DNA of 64,000 bases from Morinoia aosen (GCA_030386875.1 CM059558.1:12719501-12783500); one strand, 5' to 3'; shown: positions 1-9,785, numbered from the stretch's first letter. Made by a program: numbers and translations. Notes: generated by a model from the sequence alone, not told the origin.

Positions 1-51
1 TGTCCCTCCCCTTTTTTATACATCACTAGTGCAATGCCCGTTAATATACGG

Positions 52-730
52 TTAAATATGAATTGTTTCTTGTCTTTGCCTTACAGACTTACAGCACATG
101 CCAAAATTCGGATTCGCCAGAGTCCCGCCCGATTTTTCCCCCATAAACATGAGAGAATTACAGAATCGACATTTCACCTCCATAGTGCCACAACTGTGTC
201 TTGACTTATTGATGTCAATTTCACGAAGAGAGTCAATATTGTACTGTCTGGCTGTATTTAAATTTCTTCCTAACCGATTTTGTCTACCTAATCTGCGAGC
301 GAATGCATTCTGCTGAAGAATTTCATCCCTTATTTCTTGATTTAAATTATCTAGTGCAACTCGATGCTGGTCGACATTAATCTGAAGAATTTCATCCTTT
401 CTTTCTTGAGTTAAATTCACTTGTGCAAGTCGATGCTGTTCGGCATTAGTCTGAAGAAATTCATCCCTTCTATCTTGAGTTAAATTCTCTCGCGCCACTC
501 GATGTTGTCCAGCGTTATGCCGAAGAATTTTTTCGCTTCTTTCATGTGTTAAGCTCTCTCTCTCTTCTTTCCAAACGCCGTTCAAGGGTCACTTTAGCTC
601 TAGCTTTTCGTTGGCGAGCAGCATTGCTTTGTCTTGCTATTTCGTGTTATTCATCCGATCGTCTTCGGCGTTTTTCTTGCTGTCGAAGTCTTGCTACTTC
701 TCTCTTGCGGTTGGACACATTTCTATCCAT
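52..730 (-). pseudogene. Decayed Helitron helicase N-terminal fragment
   Basis: On the minus strand an ATG at 730 opens a basic, Arg/Gln-rich frame that meets a stop after about 27 codons. The coding signal then resumes, shifts frame near 585 and stays open to 52. The main segment has four copies of a 23-residue (69-bp) unit of the type NLTQERKDEILQ..QHR. It ends in a Cys/His block: HSCGTMEVKC, then C..C, an acidic residue, and NPNFGMCCKS. That H-x-CG-x-M ... C-x-x-C ... CC arrangement is what I associate with the zinc-finger-like N terminus of Helitron Rep/helicase proteins in animals. The frame ends at CCKS just before a GTAAGG, a possible splice donor. The Rep and helicase domains would lie left of the window. 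The early stop and the frameshift mark it as a dead copy. Confidence 0.7.
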
Positions 731-2611
731 GGTGGCCTCTTTTGCCGGAATTTTATTCTGAAATGTCGTTTATTATCTCTTCGGAGCTTTTCAAGAAAAT
801 CACAACTTCGAAAACAATAACTCAAGTTCCAAAATCTTTGGCCTTATACTAAGTGGTACCCATGTAAAGGGACAAACGAATTTAAAACATTTCTTTTCGC
901 ATTACCGATTAAAAATATCAAAGCAACATGATGAATTTCAACAGAGAAAGCTCCAAAGAAAATTTCTATTTGTAAAAATAAGCCGATTGCGTATTCTGGA
1001 TACCATAATCCAAGGGAAAGGGAATTGAATCGCCACAGAAAAATAATGCAATAGAATAATTTCTTGTATTTCTTAAGCTTTATTCTTTGCTATCAGAGCT
1101 ATCGATTAGAAGAGGGGGTCACACGGACTGACGGACGAACGGACGGACGCGGCTCTTATTATTTTAGTGATTATCTGGTTCTCGGAATTGTCTTTAGCCG
1201 ATGACATTTTTGAAGAGATATGTGGAAAATTTGCGACAAGAAAAGATGTCTTCCTACTTCTAATTTTATCTAAATATTGGTGCGTTTTTCGGTACACTAT
1301 CTATTGAAGGAGGTCTATAAAAAATAACTAATGATTCCACTTAATAACTTGGTATCGATGTTCCTTAATAAATCATTAGTCCCTGCAAGAATGATGACAG
1401 GCAAGCATCAGCCAAATTGATGTCTCTGTCGATCCAAAGAACTATTAATAAGACTCTTCGATACATGCAAGTCTTGCACGAAAGAATTTCATTTCGGAAA
1501 TAAATGTAATATTTAAGTTATGGCTTTCGTACTAGTGCATGCGCCGCTTGAACCCTTATAGCGCTAATAATTCATGCTGTAATAGAAGTTACTGTCGACT
1601 GCCTGGTCAACTGTGAGCTTTCCTTTATACACATGTTTAGTTACTTATGATTGAGTTCATCTATTTCGATGACTTTAAAAAATCAAAATTAAAAATATAA
1701 TTTCTTGAAAATTGCGAAGCTGTAACTTGACGTCGAGTAGACGACTTGACATAAACACATAGTGCAACTTCGTTCCTACTTTACAAAGTTTGGGTTCCAC
1801 GAGATGGTACTTGGATGAGCACTTAAGTTAATTAAAAAACATTATGAATACCAAATACTTCGAGTTACAACAATGTTTGCTATTGATCATCGTACATTAA
1901 ATTTTTTTCAAGCCAATCACGAACTTACTGCAACTGTTTTCTAAGCTCAAATTCTATGTAAGTTTGATCAATTTAAGTATTTGGTTTGTACAACCGGCGT
2001 ACCACCTCGATGTTCTTCTAAGAATACTCAGCAGTTTCCTTTCGTTACATTTCATCAAATACAACCACACGAACATCTGAAATACTTCAGCATTTCATCA
2101 GCGGCTTCATTAACCAGCACTAAATTGGCATGCGATCATCAAAAGGAAAACGCACTTTTTTCAAATTTCAAGTATCAACGCAATGCGTTTTGAATTGCTC
2201 ATCAGCTATGGTGATTTTCTAAGTCCTAATTATTTCTTCATTTCGCTTGATACCAAAAGAGGATACATAATATTACGTATAGTGTATCAATAAAAATTGA
2301 TGCTCTCACCCAGAGGGAAGATGTGAAGTTCCGAGTTGAAACTCTTTTCGTCAAGGCAAGAGGTTTTTGTTACGGATTATCTGCTCTCGATTAAATGCTG
2401 TTCTTTTTTCCAGCCTTTATTACTTTCTTCTTCACTTTTTATCCTGTTTAATTCAATTCTTTCAATCTTTTTCTACTTCCATGAGGTGAGGACACAATTT
2501 GTTCGTAGATTTCCTGTTCCCCACATTCTACACTAAATGGTGCTTCCCTTCTTCCTCTATTGATCGAGTACACCTTGTTGTGAAGAGAGAATCTTGAACA
2601 AACTCATTAGT
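731..2611. other. Intronic or intergenic stretch without recognised genes
   Basis: AT-rich sequence with only short, unsupported frames. If the Sidestep-like gene continues upstream, this is intron. The only item of note is the short shared repeat at 1124-1178, listed separately. Confidence 0.4.
1124..1178. repeat. Short dispersed repeat, copy 1
   Basis: Contains GACGGACGCGGCTCTTATTA followed by a TTAGTG-ATTAT segment. The same block recurs at 43327-43362. It looks like the end of a dispersed retroelement or SINE, but the family is not identified. Confidence 0.45.
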
Positions 2612-2695
2612 AAATCTAATCAATTCCGTTTCAAAAATATCTTTCACTTCGTTCTCCTCCACAGCACATTCAGAACCCGTGTGAAAGATTGACAA

Positions 2696-3253
2696 TTTGA
2701 CCGCAATTGGTTAAACGGACGTTCAATATTCAAATCAAATTTAAAGTTAATTGCAAGATAAAAAGGAGAACCAACGTAAATATATACATTTTTATTTGTT
2801 TCGTTTTTGGGCAAACGTTTTGGAATGTTAAAATTCCATCTTCGGCGCTGAAAATATACAAAGAAGTCAAAAAATTCATATACAGAGACGCTCAAAAAGT
2901 ATGAAACGTAAATTTTTTAGGTTGTTGTGACCTTTTTGCATTCTTTTTCAGCACTGAAGATGGAATTTTAATATTCCGAAACGTTTGTCTAAAAAAGAAA
3001 CAAATGAAAATGTAAATTTTTACGTTGGTTCTCCTGTTTATCTTGCGCTTGAGATTCCCTAAGAATCGACCTGTTGGAAATATAATAACGTCGATTGTAG
3101 TAAGCAATTTTGAAAATTGCAAACATTAACTGGATCATGCATTCATGTAGTTTTTATAAAGTATGTATAAAAATTGTGTTTGTGACGACTGGTCGGTAAA
3201 CAGCACCATGAAAATCCCCTCCGTGACCACCGGTGGCGCACGTTGCGGTCAAA
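2696..3253. mobile_element. TTTGACCG MITE family, copy 1 (with inner insertion)
   Basis: Begins TTTGACCGCAA and ends TTGCGGTCAAA, an exact 11-bp terminal inverted repeat. Related copies lie at 11247-11460 and about 55540-55764, with a partial one near 10561. Its right half includes TCCCCTCCGTGACCACCGGT, shared by the full-length copies. Copy 1 is longer because of an inserted inverted-repeat segment (about 2751-3095). It sits inside the acceptor array, between unit 1 and unit 2. No transposase frame is present and the superfamily is not assigned. Confidence 0.75.
2751..3056. repeat. Imperfect inverted repeat, ~130-bp arms
   Basis: The left arm (about 2751-2880) and right arm (about 2912-3056) are reverse complements at roughly 80 percent by eye. 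Anchors are GGAGAACCAACGTAAA and AAAATTCCATCTTC, present in both arms, with a spacer of about 30 bp. RNA from either strand would form a long hairpin. It is nested in the TTTGACCG MITE and may be a second foldback insertion. Confidence 0.75.
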
Positions 3254-3417
3254 CATTTAAACTAGCCTATACGCTAATTCACTCAATTCCGTTTCATTAC
3301 TATATTTTTTCTTCGTTTTACTGCACAGCATATCCAGAACCCAAGCAGAAGTTGTAACTAATTATGAAATATTCTATTCAATTGCGTTATACGACTATGT
3401 ACATATAACTCAGTAAA

Positions 3418-3420
<3 letters not shown>

Positions 3421-3470
<50 letters not shown>

Positions 3471-3471
3471 C
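3421..3471. repeat. (TA)n microsatellite
   Basis: About 50 bp of nearly pure TA dinucleotides, lying within one unit of the acceptor array and lengthening it. Confidence 0.95.
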
Positions 3472-3984
3472 ACTTCGTTCTACCCCACAGAGAATTCAGA
3501 ACCCGTACAGAAGCATAAAAACAATTCCATCCAATATCCAATCCAATTCCATTTCATAACAATGTTGTTTGCTTCTTTCTCCACCAGAGCGCCTTCAGAG
3601 CCGGTACCGGCTTAAGCTAACTCATTAACTTATGTAATCAATTAGGTTTCATAACCACGTATTTTGCTTCGTTCTCCTCCAGAGCCTTTGCAGAAACTTA
3701 AACTAACTTATAAGCCAGCCTATTTATTGAATTGAATTTCGTAACAATATATTTTGATTCGTTCTCCCTCACAACGCCTCCAAAACCAGTGCAGAAGCTC
3801 AAACCCCCGTAACTTATTACCCCCCCTATATATTTAATTCCATTTCGTTACTATATATTTCACTTCATTCTTCCCACAGCGCCTCCAGAATCAGTGCAGA
3901 AGCTTAAACTACCGTAACTTATTAGCCAATCTATCTATTTGATTCCATTTCGTAACTATATATTTTGCTTCATTCTTCCCACAG

Positions 3985-4338
3985 CGCCTCCTGAACCAGT
4001 ACAGAACTGCACAGTATCTAACGTGAGCCGCACGTCCGTGACGGTGAGATGCCAGGCGGGCTGGGACGGCGGTCTCCAACAGACCTTCACCCTCTCCGTC
4101 AGTCAGGACTCCATCTCCGTGCCCGCCAGCGCCGCCAACGGCTCGAACGGCACCTCCCCTCGTGTTCTGGCCAACACCTCGAGCTCTCCCAAGGCGGAGT
4201 TCACAGTTACAGGGCTGCACCCTGGAAAGGCGTACGTTCTCACCATCGCAGCTGTCAACTCGAGGGGCCAAAGCTCCCCGGTGCGAGTCGCCTTGGAAAC
4301 GCTGCAAGATAAAGCCCAAGAACGGACTAGTCCTGGAG
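3985..4338 (+). CDS. Sidestep-like receptor, FN3 exon (internal, partial gene)
   Basis: Internal exon between TTCTTCCCACAG and GGAG|GTATGGG, with 2 nt completing a codon, 117 full codons and 1 trailing nt (phase 1 on both sides, as usual for Ig/FN3 modules). The frame starts PPEPVQNCTVSN, continues with VRCQAGWDGGL, has the typical FN3 end Y-x-L-x-I-x-A-x-N-x-x-G-x-S and closes with LETLQDKAQERT. The NCTV start, paired cysteines and G-W/Y-D-GGL motif are, from family knowledge, characteristic of the membrane-proximal FN3 domain of Sidestep proteins. These are Ig-superfamily surface receptors that bind Beaten-path proteins in axon guidance. GC-rich codon use contrasts with the AT-rich introns. 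The Ig exons and signal peptide lie outside the window. It could be any of the Sidestep paralogues; a nephrin-like protein is less likely. Confidence 0.82.
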
Positions 4339-5360
4339 GTATGGGTAAATTTGGTATAGTGAAATTGAGGAAAGTATGTCAAACATTATAAGTTAAAGCT
4401 CGAGATCGGACTAGTCCTGGAGGCATGGGTAAATTTGGTAAAATGAAATTGAGTGGAGTATGTCAAACATTAGAAGATGAAGCTCAAGAACGGACTAGCC
4501 ATGGAGGTATGGGCGAATTTGGTAGTGTGAAATTGAGTGGAGTAGATTTTTTTGAACATTGCAAGAAAAAGCCTAAAAACGAACAAGCCCTGGATGCCTT
4601 TGGTGATATGAAATGGAGTGTAGAGTATGTCACAAACACTGCTAGAATAAACTTAGAAACAAATAAGCTTTGGAGGTATACATGAGCGATACCTTAGGTA
4701 ATATGAAATTAGTAGAACATGTCAAACACCGAAAGAGAAGCCAATAAATGAACAAGCCCTGGAGGTATGTATGTGAGGTGAATTTGGTAGTATGAAATTG
4801 AGTAGAGTTTGTCAAACACTACCAGATACAGCTGAAGAACCAACAAGCCCTGGAAGTATACATGTGCAGTCCTTTCGGTACCATGAAAAATTTGCGTAGA
4901 TCTTATCAACCTCACTTATCTTAAGCCAAAGAACGTACAAGCTCTAGAGCAGGGGTTCTCAACCTTTTTTCTCCAATTCCCCAATTTTTAGCGAGGTAAC
5001 TCTTCATTCCCCACCACAACATCGGTGGAAAATGGAGCATTCCCCACCACAGCATCTTCCTTTTACTTATCTGTGACATTCCTAGCCCAGCAGTGTTGTC
5101 ACTTTCACCACACCTCATTATGGTTGATTTTGTAATTAAAACAGTTCGTAAATGGTCGTGATCATTATGGTAAGTCAACATCTAGATGTAATGGTTTTGA
5201 TTCTGAAATACTCTCGATATTTTGTGGGTGGAAACAAATGCATGAAATTCCTCTCCTGGCAACTCCGCCATTCCCGACCAGTGGGGAATTCCCCACGGGT
5301 TAGGAACTGCTGCTCTAGAGGTACGTACGATTCCCACAAAAATGAGTAAATTAAATCTAC
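4303..5360 (+). repeat. Donor-seeded tandem array downstream of the FN3 exon
   Basis: Eight units of about 85-92 bp, the first overlapping the real junction. Each unit repeats the last ~35 nt of the exon (AAGCCCAAGAACGGACTAGT, CCTGGAG) followed by GTATGGGTAAATTTGG-like intron and a GTGAAATTGAGTGGAGTATG block. The real donor is at 4339. Decoy GT sites are at 4507, 4676, 4765, 4857 and 5321. Unit 2 has GC instead of GT and unit 4 has lost the site. Read-through of the real donor meets a stop at about 4391. A hAT-type MITE (4950-5312) has inserted exactly at the decoy donor of the eighth unit. Confidence 0.85.
4950..5312. mobile_element. Non-autonomous hAT element with 8-bp target duplication
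   Basis: Starts CAGGGGTTCTCAACC and ends GGGTTAGGAACTGCTG, imperfect terminal inverted repeats of the CAGNGGTTCTCAA type known from hAT elements. The 8-bp target duplication CTCTAGAG is exact at 4942-4949 and 5313-5320. It is 363 bp with no transposase. Removing it restores a donor-array unit (CTCTAGAG|GTACGT). Confidence 0.9.
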
Positions 5361-5511
5361 GAACACGAGACGAGTGACCCATTCTTGTGTTGTTACCCAA
5401 GTTGCCTACCCTCAGACATCAATTACTCACAGCATCAGGACACGAATCACGCACAGCACTTGGAAATTGTAGTTGTCGTGAGTCATTTACGAGCACTTAG
5501 AGATACTGTAA

Positions 5512-5903
5512 TTTAAAAAATTTTAAACAATTTAAACAATTTAATCGATTTAAACAATTTTAAACAATTTTATACAATTTAAACAATTTTAAACGATTTA
5601 AACAATCTTAAGCAATTTTAAACAATTTATTTACCACAGGTGATACAGAGGTAGATGATTTCTTCAGTCTAATGCCATGGTCAGATTTAAGGATAGCTAC
5701 CTGTGGGCCCGAATAAGTTCAGTGACTTCTAGGGCAACCTACCATCAACGTTCTCCCATAGGCTGTACAATAATGTTTAACCTAATTCACTTGACCTAGT
5801 TATGCATTAAACTGATCAATGAGATATTTAACTTGATATTGGTTACTTCATTTTACATAATAGTTTATATTGACTAAGTGTTAACAATATATTCTATACA
5901 GTA
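5512..5903 (-). mobile_element. 3' fragment of the CR1/Jockey-group LINE with expanded tail
   Basis: From about 5622 to 5903 the sequence matches the 3' UTR of the LINE at 41096-42668 (shared CCACAGGTGATA, CCTGTGGGC, GTACAATAATGTTTAACCTA). The minus-strand 3' tail, 5512-5632, is an expanded run of about 10-bp units of the type TTTAAACAAT on the plus strand. No coding part remains. Confidence 0.75.
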
Positions 5904-6804
5904 ACAGAATATTCTATGCACGTAAATTCACTTATATCGCGAGTCTCCCACCACAGCGGTGATAAATGTTCATACCATCAGAGATATTTTTCAACTCTTA
6001 ACATCTGTTGCGTCACCTAGACTTTTTGTCTTAATTTTATAAGAATGTACAAACATTTACACGAGCGAAATTAATAATACGTAGACAGTGATGAAGAGTG
6101 GGTAAAATTAGAGAACAAATCTCGAAAAATTATAAAGACTATCCGTATTAAGAGATCCGCAAGATGTTGATTTTCGCATGAATGAGCTTCATACATATTG
6201 AGATTCACGCGGCAAACATCCGTGAAACTCTATCATGCGATGAGTTAAAATTGACATTTTCGCTTCGAAATGAAATTCCTGGCTGTTGTCGGACGCCGTC
6301 GCACCGATTCCTTTCTGGACTCGCCAGCAAAAGATCAAGTCACTAACCGCGCTGTTATTAATTTTCTGCTCAGGACGACAGCAAAGGTGTTGAAAACCGA
6401 TAAGAATAAAAACATTTCGAATGTAGGTCAGCGATTTGAAAATACCCTAGATGAACCAGGATGTAAAAACTTACAATAGCATGTAGAATTTTTCTACTCA
6501 GTTTGCTGATTTTTGGTATAAGATATCCTTGATGCATAAATATATTTGCACACTGTTAAATGCAACTTTTAAACATATTTGTATTACTTTACGAGGTGAA
6601 GTTTTGAGTTGAATTCGTCTCCAGTAAATTGGGGGAAAACTTCTCAAAAACTCAACTCTGATGTGGAGTTGAGTTGCTTCAATTGCATGTCCTAGTGAAA
6701 GTATTTTGCTTATTTCTTCAGTCTTAATTTTTATTCTTGAAATGTGCTTCCACCTGCAAATTTAGTCGCTGAAGCTATTTATAATTCTCTGATAATATCA
6801 CTGA
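5904..6804. other. Intron sequence, nothing recognised
   Basis: Part of the intron between the FN3 and transmembrane exons. A 69-codon frame at 6270-6479 has no features I recognise and is not supported. Confidence 0.4.
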
Positions 6805-7076
6805 CACTGAGATCAGTACAATTTTTGTTTCTTTTTCACTTGCCCTTTGGAAATGAGCTCATGTCCTGAAACTGAGATCCCTACAATTTTTTCTTTTTCA
6901 CTTCCCCTTTGGAAATAAGCTCATGTCCTGAAACTGAGATCCCTACAATTTTTCTTTTTCACTTCCCCTTTGGAAATGAGCTCATGTCCTGAAACTGAGA
7001 TCCCTACAATTTTTTATTTTTCACTTCCCCTTTGGAAATGAGCTCATGTCCTGAAACTGAGATCAGTACTATTTTA
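6805..7076. repeat. 61-62-bp minisatellite, about 4 units
   Basis: Unit contains CACTTCCCCTTTGGAAATGA and CTCATGTCCTGAAACTGAGA. Copies are close to identical, which implies recent expansion. Confidence 0.9.
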
Positions 7077-8170
7077 CTTCACATATTTACTCTGTGAAAA
7101 TGACTTCTGCGTCGAAAATGGAGCTCAGCCGTACGAACAACTGCGAATGCATCATTCAAGTGGAAAGTAATTCGAAAGGACTTCCAGGAGAACTTCAATG
7201 CTTTATTTTTTTAAAAACTCATAAGGCCATCAAAATGAAAGTTGAATCGCGAGTTGCAAAGCAGCAAGGAGCAATGTTGTCATGCTGGATTTTTTCTTTC
7301 TTCGTAGAAAATTCTCGGTAGCGGACGAGTAAACATCGTAAAATTGAATGTTTCTAGATTCGAAAATTCATGATGTGTTGAGAAGGATTTATCAATAACG
7401 TAGTCAGCACAAAACTTTCCTCAAAATTTGAAAACTTTCCTCAAAATCTGTTGGCGGGTGGAAGCCGTGGTATTGAATTTCATACTTTTGGATTACTTAA
7501 CAATAAGTAACGACGGATGATTAACGGTACCAGAGATATCCTCTATGAAACTGGTTTGCTAGAAGTACCACTGTGCTCCACGGAGATGATTTCTTCAAGA
7601 ATATTTTGAGTTCATCGCAGGATGTTAGCTTTTGACACATTGTGTTTAGTGTTGATTATTGTTTAGTGTTCAAGTGTTCATTTCATTATTGCTTAGCGTC
7701 ACGTATTTCAATGTTCCAAGCCGGCATATGCACACACCGAGATAATTATAACACAGCTGGCGTGCACGCAGTGCTGTGTTTTTTGTGTTTCGTGTAATTC
7801 CTGCGCCGCTGCGAGTTCAAATTTTAATAGAAGAACTTGTAACCATGTGTGAAAGGCTTAATTTATGTTAAAAATTACATATGGGACTAATAAAGAATAC
7901 AGTAAGAAAACATTGGATTCTAGCAGCAACTTTGAGTAAATTGAAATTTTGCGATCTGTGGTGGCAGCCCTGCTTCTCAAAGCGTGATAATGTCACATCA
8001 GGGGGTAGCGAATTCAACAGCTTAGCTGTCTGTCACATCGACAGCAGACTTTATTCCATGTGGAGATAAAACGATACTTCTATCCAGAACTCTAAGACAT
8101 TATCACTTTCGTATCGATTGCTAAGAATTTTCACGTCACGATGTCTGGCGTAATTTTAATTATGTTTCCC
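7077..8170. other. Intron sequence, nothing recognised
   Basis: Rest of the FN3-to-transmembrane intron. Short frames at 7094-7321 and 7881-8069 have no recognisable domain. Confidence 0.4.
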
Positions 8171-8212
8171 ATTTCCATAGCGAGAAGTAGATCGTCTCCT
8201 CGTCGGTCCGCA
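8171..8212 (+). repeat. Degenerate duplicate of the transmembrane-exon acceptor
   Basis: TTCCATAG followed by CGAGAAGTAGATCGTCTCCT mirrors 8323-8362 (CCCACAG, CGAGATATAGATCGTCTCCC) 150 bp downstream, with most differences being single substitutions. It is a second, decayed copy of the intron end and exon start. Confidence 0.75.
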
Positions 8213-8322
8213 ACATTGTTTTAAACTATGAATTAAGATTATGTCTACGCAATTTTCTACGATGATGATGAAGATGTTAACGTAAACACGCTGCCTAACG
8301 CAATTTTCATTGCGGTCCACAG

Positions 8323-8586
8323 TCCCACAGCGAGATATAGATCGTCTCCCGATCGGCCCGATCATAGCAGTGATGATCGGAGCGCTGGCTTCCCTGACGC
8401 TGTCCTGCGTTGTAATCGTGCTCGTGATACGGGCGCGACGGTCGGGCGTACCGAAGAGGTGCGCCAAAATTCACGGCGAGAGAGACGTCCCTGATGCGCA
8501 GTCCGTCCCCAACCAGATGGAGGCTTCCTTCACTACCTTCCTTGAAGCTGGGGACTCCAGTCCTGATCTCATCCCTTATTGTAGCG
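8323..8586 (+). CDS. Sidestep-like receptor, transmembrane exon
   Basis: Starts after GGTCCACAG (AG at 8321-8322) and ends at TGTAGCG|GTGAGG. Two leading nt and one trailing nt match the phase-1 end of the FN3 exon and the phase-1 start of the next exon. The 87 full codons encode a short juxtamembrane stretch (PQRDIDRLP), a membrane helix at about residues 10-34 (IGPIIAVMIGALASL then CVVIVLVI), a basic stop-transfer (RARRSG, PKRCAK) and the start of the cytoplasmic tail with SSPDLIPYC. The last resembles the N/S-P-D-x-IP segment I recall from Sidestep tails (from memory, unchecked). A second AG at 8329-8330 would break the phase, so the start at 8323 is preferred. A type I orientation follows from the extracellular FN3 exon upstream. 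Confidence 0.8.
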
Positions 8587-8866
8587 GTGAGGGTTTGTTT
8601 TTGTTTCGTATGATAATGATAGCCTTGCTGCAGTGGTGAAGGTTTTTTTGTTATTTCGTATGATAACGATGATGATAAGAGTTTTCTTGTTATTTTGTCT
8701 GATAATAATGATGATAAATGTTTTCTTGTTATTTTGTCTGATAATGATGATGATAAATTTTTTCATGTGATATCGTATGATAATGATGATGAGAAATGTT
8801 TTCTTGTGATTTCGTATGATGATGATAAATGTTTTCCTGTTATTTCGTATGATAATGCTTGGAGAG
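8572..8866 (+). repeat. Donor-proximal tandem array after the transmembrane exon
   Basis: Seven degenerate units of about 42-48 bp beginning at the junction itself. TTGTAGCGGTGAGGGTTTG (real) is mirrored by CTGCAGTGGTGAAGGTTTT near 8630, differing almost only by transitions. Each unit continues with TTTCGTATGATAATGATGAT. Later units keep the intron part only. Confidence 0.75.
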
Positions 8867-8945
8867 TACGGGAGTGACTTTGGAGAGTACGGGTGTGACT
8901 TCAGAGAATACAATAGTGACTTTGGAGAGTACGGGTGTGACTTTG
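8855..8945. repeat. 21-bp minisatellite, about 4 units
   Basis: Unit TTTGGAGAGTACGGGTGTGA, abutting the previous array. Confidence 0.85.
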
Positions 8946-9584
8946 GGAAGTAATGCGCACTGGTGTAACTTTCAAGGCTACTACATTCAGGTCTCTTAAT
9001 ACGTTCATGAAAATGCTTTTTAATAAAAATTTCGTCTTTGACTGCGTTTTCTTGCTATTGAAATACATAAAATGGGTGATGAAGTTTCCCTAGGTTGTCT
9101 GAACGACAATTAATGGAAAGTCGAGTTCTGATGCAGTATTCGTTCTTCTACTGTGTTCTTTGGTGATGGATTCTTCTGCTGATAGCCGTAAAAAATATGA
9201 GGTCCTATTTTCAGGTAAATTTAGCAATCATTTTCCAGCTAACTATATTATTTTGGGACGGTTTGGGCTAAGAGCGTTTTGAAATTATTTAAAGTTTTTC
9301 TCTGGATTTGATAGCTTTGTAATAACATTTTGACACAAAATCGAATGCTAAAATATCCGATGAATGAAAACACTTTTCATATAGGCTTGTTAAAATTGCT
9401 GAAGATATTCTTAACGCTTTCATAGCTTCAGAAAAGCGCAATTTCTCACTGAGTTAAGCCACTCAATGTTGGCGATTCAGAATGAAAATCTGCTTCCCTA
9501 AATTTTACCCATAGTAGCTCGAGTCTTTCCTCTATTTATAATTAAATTTGGCTCTCTTAAATTCATTTCTACTTTCAAAAATTA
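8946..9584. other. Intron sequence, nothing recognised
   Basis: AT-rich intron between the transmembrane exon and the first cytoplasmic exon, without repeats or frames that I can support. Confidence 0.4.
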
Positions 9585-9785
9585 CACTTAAATTACATTA
9601 CACCTAAATGATTACATTACACTCAGTGATTACATTACACTTAATGATTACATTACACTCAGAGATTACATAACACTTTAATTATTACATTACACTTGAA
9701 TGATTACATTACACTCAGTGATTACATTACACTTAAAAGACTACATTACACTTAAATGACTACATTACACTTAGTAAAACTTCAC
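9585..9785. repeat. 18-20-bp minisatellite, about 10 units
   Basis: Unit near ATTACATTACACTTAAATG, degenerate. It is not derived from the neighbouring exon, and so is the exception among the exon-edge arrays of this gene. Confidence 0.9.

Larger units (their letters stand above)
2612..3984 (+). repeat. Acceptor-seeded tandem array upstream of the FN3 exon
   Basis: Eight copies (the last being the real junction) of a unit of about 100 bp. Each holds an ATTCCRTTTCRTAAC-like intron segment, a CTTCNTTCTYCC pyrimidine tract, an AG, and the first ~20 nt of the FN3 exon (CGCCTCCAGAACCAGTGCAG). AG positions are 2663, 3327, 3489, 3586, 3681, 3878 and 3983 (real). The copy at about 3783 has AA in place of AG. 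Decoy units keep the peptide start PEP-V-QK-L and then run into a stop. The 663-bp gap between the first two copies shrinks to 105 bp once the inserted element 2696-3253 is removed, which confirms a regular array. A TA microsatellite lengthens the next gap. Confidence 0.85.

Noticed and set aside
3909-4382. 157-codon antisense frame over the FN3 exon
   Set aside because: Shadow of the GC-rich FN3 coding exon; it has no domain of its own.
8331-8586. Acceptor at AG 8329-8330 for the transmembrane exon
   Set aside because: It would start in phase 0, while the upstream exon ends in phase 1; the AG at 8321-8322 fits.
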